Positions 46,674 to 56,061 of a DNA stretch of 64,000 nucleotides are shown piece by piece. Source of the DNA: Methyloversatilis sp. RAC08. Its GTDB lineage: Bacteria > Pseudomonadota > Gammaproteobacteria > Burkholderiales > Rhodocyclaceae. The position numbers and the translations under genes are program-made. The stretch is from the NCBI RefSeq assembly GCF_001713355.1, contig NZ_CP016448.1, positions 1-64,000 on the forward strand. The letters are read 5' to 3'. The number at the start of each line of letters is the position of its first letter. Position 1 is the first letter of the stretch. Below the pieces are notes generated by a model. It saw only the letters and a list, made by a program, of their open reading frames with translations, made no database searches and was not told where the DNA came from.

Positions 46674-48059
46674 ATGGATCTCGATCCCGTCCTGCTGGCA
46701 CGCATCCAGTTTGCGGCCAACATCACCTTCCACATCCTGTTTCCGACCATCACGATCGCGCTCGGCTGGATGCTGCTGTTCATGCGCTGGCGCTGGCTGA
46801 AGACGAACCAGCGCCCCTGGCTGACGGCCTACCGCTTCTGGACCAAGGTTTTCGCGCTCACTTTCGCGCTGGGCGTGGTCAGCGGCATCACGATGAGCTT
46901 CCAGTTCGGTACCAACTGGCCAGGCTTCATGGAAAAGGTCGGGAATATCGCGGGTCCGCTGCTGGGCTTCGAGGTGCTGACCGCCTTCTTCCTCGAGGCG
47001 ACCTTCCTCGGCGTCATGCTGTTCGGCCACGGCCGGGTCAGCGAGCGCGTTCACATGCTGGCCACCTTCCTGGTCGCCTTTGGCACCACGATGAGCGCCT
47101 TCTGGATACTGGTGCTCAACTCCTGGATGCAGACGCCGGTCGGCTACGAAATCATAGACGGCGAGTTCCATGTCACGAGCTGGCTGGAAATCATCTTCAA
47201 CCCGTCGTTCCCGTGGCGCTTCACGCACATGCTGCTGGCCTCCTTCCTGACCATGTCCTTCCTGGTGGCGGGCGTTTCGGCCTGGCAGGTACTGCGGCGC
47301 AAGGCCAACCCGTCCAGTGCGGTGGCGCTGCGTGCCGCACTGACGCTGGCCGCCCTGCTGATTCCGGTGCAGATCGTGGTCGGTGACATGCATGGCCTCA
47401 ACACCCTGCAGCACCAGCCGCAGAAGATCGCTGCGATCGAGGGCGTCTGGGAAACGGAGAAAGGCGCCCCGCTGCTTCTGTTCGCGCTGCCGAACGAGGT
47501 GGAACGACGCAACGATCTGGCGATCGGAATTCCGAAGATGGCGTCGTTCATCCTGACGCATGATTGGGATGGCGAGTTGAAAGGCCTGAACGAGTTCGAG
47601 AATCATCCGCCGGTGAAACCACTGTTCTTCGGCTTCCGCATCATGGTCGCCGTCGGCACGCTGATGCTGCTGGTCAGCTGGGTCGGTTGCTGGATGCTGC
47701 GCCGCCATGGGTGGCAGCCCGAACGCGCGCCGGGCTGGCTGATGGCGTCGATCGCCGGCATGACCTTTTCCGGCTGGGTGGCCACCGTCGCAGGCTGGTA
47801 CGTGACCGAAATCGGCCGTCAGCCATGGATCGTGCAGGGTCTGATCAAGACTGCCGACGTCGCGTCCTCGACGCCTGCGCCCTACATCGCGCTCACGCTG
47901 GCCGGCTATCTGGTCACCTACACTGCGCTGATCGCCTGCTACATCGGCGTGCTGCGTTACATGGCTGAAAAGCCGTCCGACTCCTATGACCCGGCGCCAA
48001 CCGGTGGCGCAGCTGTACTCGGTGGCGCGCAGCTGGCGCGCAAGGCAGGTGACGCATGA
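46674..48059 (+). CDS. cydA: Cytochrome bd (cyanide-insensitive type) ubiquinol oxidase subunit I
   Basis: A 461-residue polytopic membrane protein. Haem ligand His20 (NITFHILFP) and His185 (WRFTHMLLASF) are in place, with Glu100 and Glu108 on helix III (GFEVLTAFFLEATFLG) and the signature EIGRQPWIVQGL. The protein is about 60 residues shorter than E. coli CydA because the Q loop is short, as in CIO-type oxidases of Pseudomonas. It oxidises quinol and reduces O2 to water without proton pumping. It overlaps cydB by 4 bp. Confidence 0.95.
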   Translation: MDLDPVLLARIQFAANITFHILFPTITIALGWMLLFMRWRWLKTNQRPWLTAYRFWTKVFALTFALGVVSGITMSFQFGTNWPGFMEKVGNIAGPLLGFEVLTAFFLEATFLGVMLFGHGRVSERVHMLATFLVAFGTTMSAFWILVLNSWMQTPVGYEIIDGEFHVTSWLEIIFNPSFPWRFTHMLLASFLTMSFLVAGVSAWQVLRRKANPSSAVALRAALTLAALLIPVQIVVGDMHGLNTLQHQPQKIAAIEGVWETEKGAPLLLFALPNEVERRNDLAIGIPKMASFILTHDWDGELKGLNEFENHPPVKPLFFGFRIMVAVGTLMLLVSWVGCWMLRRHGWQPERAPGWLMASIAGMTFSGWVATVAGWYVTEIGRQPWIVQGLIKTADVASSTPAPYIALTLAGYLVTYTALIACYIGVLRYMAEKPSDSYDPAPTGGAAVLGGAQLARKAGDA

Positions 48060-49051
48060 CCTGGGCCGAATTTCTGCCGGTCATCTTCATGGGCCTGATG
48101 GGTCTGTCGATGTTCCTCTATGTGGTGCTGGATGGTTTCGATCTGGGTGTCGGCATGCTGCTGCATCGAGCCGACGACAGCCAGAAGGACATGATGATCG
48201 CGTCCATCGGGCCGTTCTGGGACGCCAACGAAACCTGGCTGGTGCTCGGAGTCGGCATCCTGCTGATCGCCTTCCCGAAGGCGCACGGTGTGGTGATGAC
48301 CGCGCTCTATCTGCCGATCGCGCTGATGCTGATCGGGCTCATCCTGCGCGGGGTCGCCTTCGATTTCCGGGTCAAGGCACAGGACACCCACAAACCCCTG
48401 TGGAATCGCGGCTTCTTCATTGGCTCGACCGTCACGTCGGTGGCACAGGGCTGGATGCTCGGACGCTTCATCACCGGCTTTGCGGAAGGCATGGTCTACG
48501 ATCTGTTCGCGCTGGCCATCGCCATCGCCCTGCCCTGCGCCTACGTGTTGATGGGCGCCAGCTGGCTGGTGCTCAAGACAGATGGCGAGCTGCAGCGTCG
48601 TGCTTCACAGTGGGGCAAGACTGCGTTGATACCGGTGATCATCGGCATGGGGCTCATTTCGCTGGCCACGCCCTGGGTCAGCAGCACCGTGGCCGAACGC
48701 TGGTTCAGCCTGCCGCAGTTGATCGGCCTGCTGCCCATACCTTTCGCCACCCTCGCCTGCTTCGTGGCGCTTTGGTGGACCCTGTCGGGCACGCGCGCGC
48801 TGGGCACGCTTTGCTGGCTGCCTTTCATCCTGACCATCGGCGTGTTCCTGATGGGTGGGCTGGGTCTCGCCTACAGCCTTTATCCGTATGTGGTGATGGA
48901 CCGCATCACCATCTGGCAGGCGGCCAGTTCGACGGCTGCCCTCAACCTCATCCTGGCTGGCTGCGCCTTCACGGTGCCGGCCATCCTGGGTTACACCGTC
49001 TTCGCGCATCGCGTGTTCTGGGGCAAGGCCACCGAACTGCGTTATGGCTGA
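48056..49051 (+). CDS. cydB: Cytochrome bd ubiquinol oxidase subunit II
   Basis: A 331-residue polytopic protein with the family start LMGLSMFLYVVLDGFDLGVG and further helices including FWDANETWLVLGVGILLIAF. It pairs with CydA. Neither a cydX-like small subunit nor the cydDC exporter genes follow within the window; the 220 bp after the stop contain no convincing short membrane frame. Confidence 0.95.
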   Translation: MTWAEFLPVIFMGLMGLSMFLYVVLDGFDLGVGMLLHRADDSQKDMMIASIGPFWDANETWLVLGVGILLIAFPKAHGVVMTALYLPIALMLIGLILRGVAFDFRVKAQDTHKPLWNRGFFIGSTVTSVAQGWMLGRFITGFAEGMVYDLFALAIAIALPCAYVLMGASWLVLKTDGELQRRASQWGKTALIPVIIGMGLISLATPWVSSTVAERWFSLPQLIGLLPIPFATLACFVALWWTLSGTRALGTLCWLPFILTIGVFLMGGLGLAYSLYPYVVMDRITIWQAASSTAALNLILAGCAFTVPAILGYTVFAHRVFWGKATELRYG

Positions 49052-49272
49052 CCGCCTGACGGGCGGATGCCGCTGGCGTTCTGCCCGTCATCTGCTGCGC
49101 AGCATGTCGCACCCCGAAATCCGGAATTTCTTTGCGCAATCATCGTCCCTGCGGTGTGACGAAATGCTTCAAGTATCCGGCCCTAGTGTCCGCTAACCAC
49201 GAATCCACAAGGCGCGCCGATCGCCTTGCTACAGGTTCGCCACAAGCGGACGCATAACGGGGGAATAAAAAC

Positions 49273-50610
49273 ATGCTGAACAGCCTTTTCGGGTCGAACT
49301 TGCATCAGGAAATCCAGAAGTTTGCAGACAACGCATCGCGTGGCGACGGCTATGCACCTCCGGCCGGAGGTGGCGCACGACAGCGCGCGCTGCTGGGTTC
49401 GCTGGCGAGTGCGCTGAATGGCCTGAAAAAGAGTCTGCACAACGGAGAAGAGCAGGTTCGGCAACTGGAAGGCGATCTTGCGGCAACCAAGGCTGAACTG
49501 ACTGAAGCCCGCGAGGCGGGCGATCAGGCACGGATGCGCGGTGACATGATGGCGTCGGTGTCCGGTGCGGGTTTGTGGGAAGCCACTCCCGGCGACAGCC
49601 GTACGCTGGACCTGAAAGCGCATGTGTGGTGGTCCGATACCGTGCGCCACATGCTGGGTTTCGACAGTGAAGCCGACTTTCCGAACCGGCTCGAAAGCTG
49701 GTCGAGCCGCCTGCACCCGGATGACCGCAAGGCGACGCTTGAAGCACTGAGTCAAGCGTGGTGCAACCGGCGCGATGGCAGCTGGCCCGACATGCAGTAC
49801 CGGATCGCCGCCAAGGATGGCAGCTACCGCTGGATACGCGGTCGCGTCGTGACGGCCTTCGACGCCTCAGGCCAGTCCCTGCGCATCGCCGGTTCGCTGA
49901 CCGACATCACGCAGCGCCGCGAAGATGAAGCCATGCTGGATGTCACGCTGACCCGTTTCACGCTGGCCAGTGAAATGCTCAATGACGGCATATGGGATCT
50001 GGATGTCGTTGCCGGCGACCCGGTCAATCCGTCGAATACATTCTGGTGGTCGGACCAGTTCAGGCAGCTGGTCGGCTTCGAGACCGAAGAGGAATTCCCG
50101 AACGTACTCGACAGCTGGGCCTCGCGCCTGCATCCGGACGAGAAGCAGGCCGTGTTCAAGGCCTTCATCGATCATCTGATGGACCGCAGCGGTCGCACGC
50201 CCTACTGCATCGACTACCGGCTGCGCTGCAAGGACAACCAGTACCGCTGGTTCCGCGCCCGCGGCCGCACCCGGCGCGCTGACGATGGCACACCGCTGCG
50301 TGCCGTCGGCGCGCTGACGAGCATAGACAGTGAACTGAACGAACGCCATCTGCAGGAACTGGAACTGAACCAGCGCCAGCAATTGAAGGACAACGTGCAG
50401 AAGATCCACGAAATCGTCACCACGATTCGCGACATTGCCAGCCAGACGAACCGCCTTGCACTCAATGCGGCAATCGAAGCGGCGCGTGCCGGCGATGCCG
50501 GACGCGGTTTCTCTGTTGTGGCGGACGAGGTGCGTACGCTGTCCGAACGCACGCGCGAGGCGACCGAACAGATCGCCCACATCATCCCGGCACAGGAAGC
50601 AGGCCGCTGA
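49273..50610 (+). CDS. Soluble PAS-PAS-MCP signalling protein (BdlA-like layout)
   Basis: A 445-residue protein without membrane segments. An N-terminal coiled coil ([20 protein letters not shown], about 60-90) is followed by two PAS_3 domains with matching motifs ([20 protein letters not shown] and [20 protein letters not shown]), each with a PAC-like strand set, and then a short chemoreceptor signalling tip ([20 protein letters not shown] and [16 protein letters not shown]). The signalling part is only about 70 residues, far shorter than in normal receptors, and ends soon after the tip. The layout resembles Pseudomonas BdlA. The ligand, possibly a flavin or haem, is not predictable. Confidence 0.87.
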   Translation: MLNSLFGSNLHQEIQKFADNASRGDGYAPPAGGGARQRALLGSLASALNGLKKSLHNGEEQVRQLEGDLAATKAELTEAREAGDQARMRGDMMASVSGAGLWEATPGDSRTLDLKAHVWWSDTVRHMLGFDSEADFPNRLESWSSRLHPDDRKATLEALSQAWCNRRDGSWPDMQYRIAAKDGSYRWIRGRVVTAFDASGQSLRIAGSLTDITQRREDEAMLDVTLTRFTLASEMLNDGIWDLDVVAGDPVNPSNTFWWSDQFRQLVGFETEEEFPNVLDSWASRLHPDEKQAVFKAFIDHLMDRSGRTPYCIDYRLRCKDNQYRWFRARGRTRRADDGTPLRAVGALTSIDSELNERHLQELELNQRQQLKDNVQKIHEIVTTIRDIASQTNRLALNAAIEAARAGDAGRGFSVVADEVRTLSERTREATEQIAHIIPAQEAGR

Positions 50611-50650
50611 CGTCGGCTGTCAAGCAGGCGGTTCGCATCCCGCGTGACAG

Positions 50651-53600
50651 CTACTTGATCGAAAAATCGGCGCGAGCCGGTGATGCCTTGGCATCCGTTG
50701 TCTTCTCGCCGTTTTTCGCGCCCGTATTGGGCGCAATGACGAACAGCCGGGCATCGTCGATCTTCGCCTGCTGCGTGAGATAGTCCTTCACCGCCTGCGC
50801 GCGCGCCAGACCAAGCAGGCGAAGGTCTTCGTCGCTGACGTCGGTGTTGGTCAGGATGAGCGTTTCCATCTCGCTGACCGGCAGGCTTTTAGTCAGACCG
50901 ACAATGTTGCGCGGCTTCGGAAACGAGGCTGCCTTGTAGACCGCTTCAAGCAGATCCGGGTACTCGGCCGGATCGACCACCACTTCATTTACCGGCAGCT
51001 TGCTTTTCGCCGCCTTGACCGCCTTCACCTTGTTGTCGAGCAGCGCGCGGCGATAGCCTTCGGCGTCGGTCTCTCGGTCTGTGCGGCCTGTCACTTCGAT
51101 CTTCAACGCCGGCCGGTCGGTCAGTGCCTTGCCGAGCGTATCGAGCTTGCTGCGCGCGGTGTCGCCGAGCGAAGCCCGCCCAGGCTCGAACGCGACGTGG
51201 TCGAGGTCGGCGTCGGACCCGAACAGCGATCCGAGCAGCGCAAACGGCGATGTGACCGCCTTGACGATCAGGTTCACGATCACCTTCACCACCAGACCGC
51301 CGATCGAGAACTGCGGATCGGACAGCGAACCGCTGATCGGCAGATTGATGTCGATGACGCCGTTGCGGTCCTTCAGCAGCGACACCGCCAGAAGAATCGG
51401 CGCCTTGATCGCATCCGGGCTGTCGACTGGCGCGCCGAAGGTGAGCTGGTCGAGCACCACATTGTTCTGTGCCGTGAGCTGGTCATTCTCGATCTTGTAG
51501 GCGATGCTGACGCTCAGCTTGCCCTTCTCGATGCCGTAGCCCACATACTTGCCCGAGTAGGGCGACAGCGGCGCCAGCTCGATGCCGCGCGCATTCGCCT
51601 TGATGTCGAGGAACAGCGGCCCGGCCAGCGGGTTGATGCGACCCGTGATGTCGATCGGCGCCGAACCTTCGACCACGCCGCGCAGTTCGACTTCGCCTGC
51701 GGTACCCGACTTCGAACTCAGGCCGGACACCCGTCCGCCGAGTTTCGACAGTTGCGCGCGATAGTTCGGTTTGATGAAGAAATCGCTGAAATCGACCTGC
51801 CCGCCCTGCAGCACGATCGTCTTCACGTCGACCGGCGGCCGCGCAGCATCGATCATCTTTGCCAGTGCTGCACTCTGTGAGGCCGGCGGCTTGGGCGTAA
51901 CCGGTGGGTTGGCTGTCACCGGTGGCGCGGCAACGACCGGAGCGGCCGGCGGCGCAACCGACGTGGGGGCGCTGGCCGGCTGCTTCACGATGTCCTGCAG
52001 ATTGAGACGGCCCTCTTTCGAAAGGATGACGCGGGCGAAATAATCGGACAGCGCAACCTCGCCGACCGACAGCGACGACAGCAAGTCGGGTTTGCTGCTG
52101 TCGAGCTTCAAGGCCACCGCACCGATGAACAGCGAGCGCCACTTCAGCAGGTCGGAGGCGTGGATCCTGTCCGTCAGATGCACGTCGGCCACCGTCGTCT
52201 CGCCGTTCCACGACAGGGCCCAGCTACCTGCCGGCGCGACCTGCAAGCCAAGGTCGCCGCGCAGGCTGACATTGCCGCGCAGCAACTCGGCGTTGAGCCG
52301 CTCTGCCATCCACGGTTGTCCGGCCAGCAAATCAAGACGGCGCGCGTCCAGTTTCAGATTGGCCGACACGGGCTGCAGCGAAAAGCCGCCGCGCGCACCG
52401 AACAGGCCACCCGCCGCATCCCGGAACGCCAGATCGATGCGCGACTTGAGGGTCTTGTCGGTGCCGATGTTGTCCACCGTCAGCGCGATCTTGTCCAGTT
52501 CGACCACGCCTGGCTTGGTCAGCGTGCGGTCCTCGAACCGGACGGCACCGTCCTTCAGTCGGAAGGCACCGAGCAAGGCTGTCCAGGGGGCACCCTGCGG
52601 CTGCGAGTCGCCTGCGGTCGGCGCTGCGGCCGTCGGCGGGGACGACGCCGTGACAAGTCCCGCGACATCGATGTTGCCATCGGCTTCGCGCGCGGCGCGC
52701 AATTTCGGATGCACGATGTCGAACGCATCCACCTTCACCGTACGAGCGGCGAGATCCACCGTCGCGCCGGACAGCACGATGTCGTCCACCTGTGCGAACG
52801 GCTGCTTCGCGCCCTTGCGCACCAGCTTGAGCCCGGCCACGCCCGCTTCGGTCACCGTCACCTGGCCCTGTGGCACACCCTCTATCAGCGCGACCTTCAG
52901 CTTGGTACCCAGCCGCGCCTGCGCCTGTTCGATGATGAAGTCCAGCGAAGGCGGCAGATAGCCGGCAAAGCGCGGGATGTCGAGGCTGGCGACCGTCAGC
53001 TCGCCTTCGGCGCTCATTGTCGAGGCTGTCACACGGGCATCCACCGTGACCTGCAGGCCGCCATCGCCCTTCGCGTCGACGACCAGCGTGGCCGGCGCGT
53101 CCCCCTGCAGCGAAAAGTCGCGCAGCACGATGTCGATCGGTTCGACGACGAAGGCGAACGGGCGTGCCGGCAGCGCGTCGATGACGCCGATGCGTGCCTG
53201 CACCACTTCGAACAGCGCTATCTTGATGTCCGGCTTCGTCGTCGCTGCTGCCTGCGACGCAGCGGCCGGGGTATCGGTTGGCGCGGCGTCGGCTGGCTCC
53301 GACCTGGCAGAAGGCACGAGCGATAACAGGTTGATGCGGCCGTCCTTTGCACGCGCGACATCAATGTCCGGTTGGTCGATGCGGACGCTGGCGATGTCCA
53401 CTTTGCCGATCAGCGGTTCGATTTCGTTCAGCACGACGTCGAGCGCCGGCAGCTTGATCAACGCTGCACCGGACTTGTCGTCGATTTTCAGATCGTGCAG
53501 GCCCAGGGTACCGCGCAGCGTGATGCGCGGTTCGCCCTTCAAAGGCTGCCGGAAACCGATCTCGATGTCGGTATCAAGCGTGCCGGTGGCAATGCGGAAA

Positions 53601-54334
53601 TCCAGAGGTACCGGCGAATACTCGTCGCTTCGCGCCAGGCCCAGCGCTTTCAGTTCGAGCTTGAGCGTCGCTTCGCGCTCGTCGATGAAGGGCCGCACCT
53701 TGCCCTGTAACGCAAACGCGGCGTCGTTGACCCGCGCAGAGATCGACGGTTCGACATGAAGCGCTATGTCGGATGGCAGATTGGACACGAAGGGCAGACC
53801 GATTTCGATGTCGCTGATCGTGTGCTGACGCCCCAGTGGCTGATCATCGATGTCGATGTGGCCACCGCGCAGCACGATGTTGTTGATCGAGAAGCGCGCT
53901 GGCTCGTCGTCGGTCGAAGGTTGATCGAGAATCTTGTTCAGCACGTCGCTGAAGTTGTAGGTCGATGCATCAATGCGCGCCAGCCGGACGCGCGGCTGAT
54001 CGATCTCTACCGAGCGTACGATCGGCGCGCCACGGAACAGTGAAGACCACTCCACATCCACCGCGAGCCTGGCAAGACTCAGCGCTTCGGTTTCCTCGTT
54101 CGACTCCAGGATACGCAGGCCGGACAGTGACAGTTCGAGCGTGTAGGGATTGATCGACACCTCTTTCAGCGTGAGCTGCCGTCCGAGAAATTCCGAGCCA
54201 TGCTTTTCCGCCATTGACCGCACGATGTGCGGCGCCGCAAAGAAGCCGAACAGACCGAACAAAACAAGAAAAATGATCAAACCGATCAATGTCTTGCGGA
54301 GGCGAGGTCGGGAGTCGAGAATCTGGACAGGCAT
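50651..54334 (-). CDS. Giant DUF748/AsmA-like envelope protein with OmpA-like C-terminus
   Basis: A 1227-residue protein with one N-terminal membrane helix (LIGLIIFLVLFGLFGFFAAP) and a very long repetitive beta-rich periplasmic body (for example LTLKEVSINPYTLELSLSGL and VVLDQLTFGAPVDSPDAIKA). Two Pro/Ala-rich linkers lie near residues 350 and 800. The C-terminus (DRPALKIEVTGRTDRETDAE, then ALLDNKVKAVKAAK) looks like an OmpA-type peptidoglycan-binding fold. Large AsmA-like proteins are proposed to move phospholipid across the periplasm. ATG 54334 is preferred over 54373. It is convergent with the preceding PAS-MCP gene. Confidence 0.82.
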   Translation of the reverse strand: MPVQILDSRPRLRKTLIGLIIFLVLFGLFGFFAAPHIVRSMAEKHGSEFLGRQLTLKEVSINPYTLELSLSGLRILESNEETEALSLARLAVDVEWSSLFRGAPIVRSVEIDQPRVRLARIDASTYNFSDVLNKILDQPSTDDEPARFSINNIVLRGGHIDIDDQPLGRQHTISDIEIGLPFVSNLPSDIALHVEPSISARVNDAAFALQGKVRPFIDEREATLKLELKALGLARSDEYSPVPLDFRIATGTLDTDIEIGFRQPLKGEPRITLRGTLGLHDLKIDDKSGAALIKLPALDVVLNEIEPLIGKVDIASVRIDQPDIDVARAKDGRINLLSLVPSARSEPADAAPTDTPAAASQAAATTKPDIKIALFEVVQARIGVIDALPARPFAFVVEPIDIVLRDFSLQGDAPATLVVDAKGDGGLQVTVDARVTASTMSAEGELTVASLDIPRFAGYLPPSLDFIIEQAQARLGTKLKVALIEGVPQGQVTVTEAGVAGLKLVRKGAKQPFAQVDDIVLSGATVDLAARTVKVDAFDIVHPKLRAAREADGNIDVAGLVTASSPPTAAAPTAGDSQPQGAPWTALLGAFRLKDGAVRFEDRTLTKPGVVELDKIALTVDNIGTDKTLKSRIDLAFRDAAGGLFGARGGFSLQPVSANLKLDARRLDLLAGQPWMAERLNAELLRGNVSLRGDLGLQVAPAGSWALSWNGETTVADVHLTDRIHASDLLKWRSLFIGAVALKLDSSKPDLLSSLSVGEVALSDYFARVILSKEGRLNLQDIVKQPASAPTSVAPPAAPVVAAPPVTANPPVTPKPPASQSAALAKMIDAARPPVDVKTIVLQGGQVDFSDFFIKPNYRAQLSKLGGRVSGLSSKSGTAGEVELRGVVEGSAPIDITGRINPLAGPLFLDIKANARGIELAPLSPYSGKYVGYGIEKGKLSVSIAYKIENDQLTAQNNVVLDQLTFGAPVDSPDAIKAPILLAVSLLKDRNGVIDINLPISGSLSDPQFSIGGLVVKVIVNLIVKAVTSPFALLGSLFGSDADLDHVAFEPGRASLGDTARSKLDTLGKALTDRPALKIEVTGRTDRETDAEGYRRALLDNKVKAVKAAKSKLPVNEVVVDPAEYPDLLEAVYKAASFPKPRNIVGLTKSLPVSEMETLILTNTDVSDEDLRLLGLARAQAVKDYLTQQAKIDDARLFVIAPNTGAKNGEKTTDAKASPARADFSIK

Positions 54335-54495
54335 GCGGCATCCGTCATGTACGGGGAAGACGGAGCGTATCACTGCACCGCGCTGGCGGAGCTCCCGGGC
54401 GGCCGAGATGTTCGAAACCTTCGACGCCCTAAAGTCCTGGCGGATCAGGGCCGATAGTTACAGCGAATCCCTCCTTCCCGGGCAAATCGCCGTCT

Positions 54496-55503
54496 ATGTC
54501 AGATCTCATCGGATCAGTCGCCAATCTCACCGGATACCGCGACCGCGATCTCATCGACAGCACCTTTGTTTCGGTGCTCGGGGACTGGCTCGACCCGCTG
54601 CGCCTGAATCTGTATCGCTGCGTCGGCGATGGATCAGACCTGCGCCTTCTGCTGCAGGCCGGAATGGAAAAAGGTCAAGGCATGATTGCGGCAGACCCAT
54701 CCTGGACGCCGCTCGAAGCACTGCCACAACTGACGTCGCGTCCTCAGTTCGAGCAGGCTTTCGCACAGGACGAACCGCTGCTTGATCTGCCGCTGCGCGC
54801 CGATGACGGGCCGTGGCTCAATCTTTTTGCCGTATGGGCCGGACCGCGACGCTTCGGCATCATCGAACTGATCAGCGAACAGCCACTGCTGCCGGTGCAG
54901 CTCCGGCTGGTGAGCGGTCTGCTGAAGATCTATCGCAACCAGATCACGCTGCTCGATTACAGCGAGCGAGACAGCCTGACGGGCCTGCTGAACCGCAAGA
55001 CCTTCGATGAGCAGTTCATCAAATGCATTGAACCGACAAAAGACGACAGACCCTTGTCATGGTGGCTGGGCGTCATCGATGTCGATCATTTCAAACGGGT
55101 GAATGATAATTTCGGCCACCTGATCGGCGACGAAGTGTTGCTGCTGGTTGCGCGTCTGCTGCGCAGCGCGTTTCGCCAGAGCGAACAGCTTTATCGTTTC
55201 GGCGGCGAAGAATTCATCGTGCTGTTGCGCGCCGAACACGAAGGTGAAGCCATGCTCGCCTTCGAGTTCTTTCGCGAACAGCTCGCCGGCTTCAGCTTCC
55301 CGCAGGTCGGCACGGTCACCGCGAGCGTCGGATTCACCCGGGTCCGCCAAATGGATAATGCGAGCAGCGCAGTCGACCGAGGCGACCGCGCCGTGTATCA
55401 CGCGAAGAAGCACGGTCGCAATCAGGTGCATTCGCACGAGGCGCTGCTGCGCAGCGACGAATTGCTCGAAGTCGACAACTCCGGCGCAATCGAACTGTTC
55501 TGA
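54496..55503 (+). CDS. Diguanylate cyclase (GGDEF domain)
   Basis: A 335-residue protein with an N-terminal GAF-like sensory region (about 1-150) and a C-terminal GGDEF domain. The active-site loop is GGEEF at 236-240, with SLTGLLNRKTFDEQF and VDHFKRVNDNFGHLIGDEVL upstream, so it should make c-di-GMP. The inhibitory site RxxD five residues before the loop is RQSE (227-230), so product inhibition may be weakened. No membrane helix is seen. Confidence 0.93.
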   Translation: MSDLIGSVANLTGYRDRDLIDSTFVSVLGDWLDPLRLNLYRCVGDGSDLRLLLQAGMEKGQGMIAADPSWTPLEALPQLTSRPQFEQAFAQDEPLLDLPLRADDGPWLNLFAVWAGPRRFGIIELISEQPLLPVQLRLVSGLLKIYRNQITLLDYSERDSLTGLLNRKTFDEQFIKCIEPTKDDRPLSWWLGVIDVDHFKRVNDNFGHLIGDEVLLLVARLLRSAFRQSEQLYRFGGEEFIVLLRAEHEGEAMLAFEFFREQLAGFSFPQVGTVTASVGFTRVRQMDNASSAVDRGDRAVYHAKKHGRNQVHSHEALLRSDELLEVDNSGAIELF

Positions 55504-55544
55504 ATCGCCGGGCTGCGATCGATCGCAACGAAACGCGGTGAAGA

Positions 55545-55579
55545 GAGGGAAAAAGAAAAGGGCCGCGTAAGCGGCCCTT
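55545..55579 (-). terminator. Bidirectional terminator, mainly for the tRNA operon
   Basis: AAGGGCCGC (55558-55566) and GCGGCCCTT (55571-55579) pair perfectly around GTAA. On the minus strand the stem is followed by TTCTTTTTCCC, fitting the tRNA transcript. The plus side (CCTTTG) is less T-rich but may also end the GGDEF transcript. Confidence 0.85.
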
Positions 55580-55616
55580 CCTTTGACCGGAGCACATGCT
55601 GTGCCCCGATTATTGC

Positions 55617-55693
55617 TGGCGGAGTGGACGGGACTCGAACCCGCGACCCCCGGCGTGACAGGCCGGTATTCTAACCAACTGAACTACCACTCC
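55617..55693 (-). tRNA. tRNA-Asp (anticodon GTC)
   Basis: A 77-nt tRNA with CCA encoded. Acceptor arms GGAGTGG and CCACTCC pair; the anticodon stem CCGGC/GCCGG encloses CTGTCAC, giving GTC. T arm GCGGG-TTCGAGT-CCCGT. Third gene of the operon. Confidence 0.97.
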
Positions 55694-55748
55694 TTGTTGG
55701 TGCCGGCACTAGCATTTCCGGACTCACTTGACTGACCAGCAGAATCAC

Positions 55749-55824
55749 TGGCGTCCCCACGGGGATTCGAACCCCGGTACCTACCGTGAAAGGGTAGTGT
55801 CCTAGGCCTCTAGACGATGGGGAC
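55749..55824 (-). tRNA. tRNA-Glu (anticodon TTC)
   Basis: A 76-nt tRNA with CCA encoded. Acceptor arms GTCCCCA and TGGGGAC pair; the anticodon stem CTACC/GGTAG encloses CTTTCAC, giving TTC. T arm CCGGG-TTCGAAT-CCCCG. Second gene of the operon. Confidence 0.97.
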
Positions 55825-55858
55825 CTAGTTTTTGCTGCTTTGCTTCTTCTCTTTCGCC

Positions 55859-55934
<76 letters not shown>

Positions 55935-55950
55935 GTCGAAAGAGACGCGC

Positions 55951-55978
55951 ATTATAAGCAGTCCGGACGCTTTGTAAA
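55951..55978 (-). promoter_or_regulatory. Promoter of the tRNA Ala-Glu-Asp operon
   Basis: On the minus strand TTTACA (55978-55973) and TATAAT (55956-55951) are separated by 16 bp, with a GCGCGTC discriminator typical of stringently controlled stable-RNA genes. The tRNA-Ala 5' end is 16 bp beyond the -10. Confidence 0.88.
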
Positions 55979-56061
55979 GTGAGCCGGGCGATTATTTTTG
56001 CCCGACCGGCACGTACATTCCGTGTGAGTAGCGAATCTGACTATCCGCGGCCAGTGCGCGA

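Noticed and set aside
49052-49272. A cydX-like gene after cydB
   Set aside because: The short frames present, such as one of about 29 codons from 49067, have no membrane helix.
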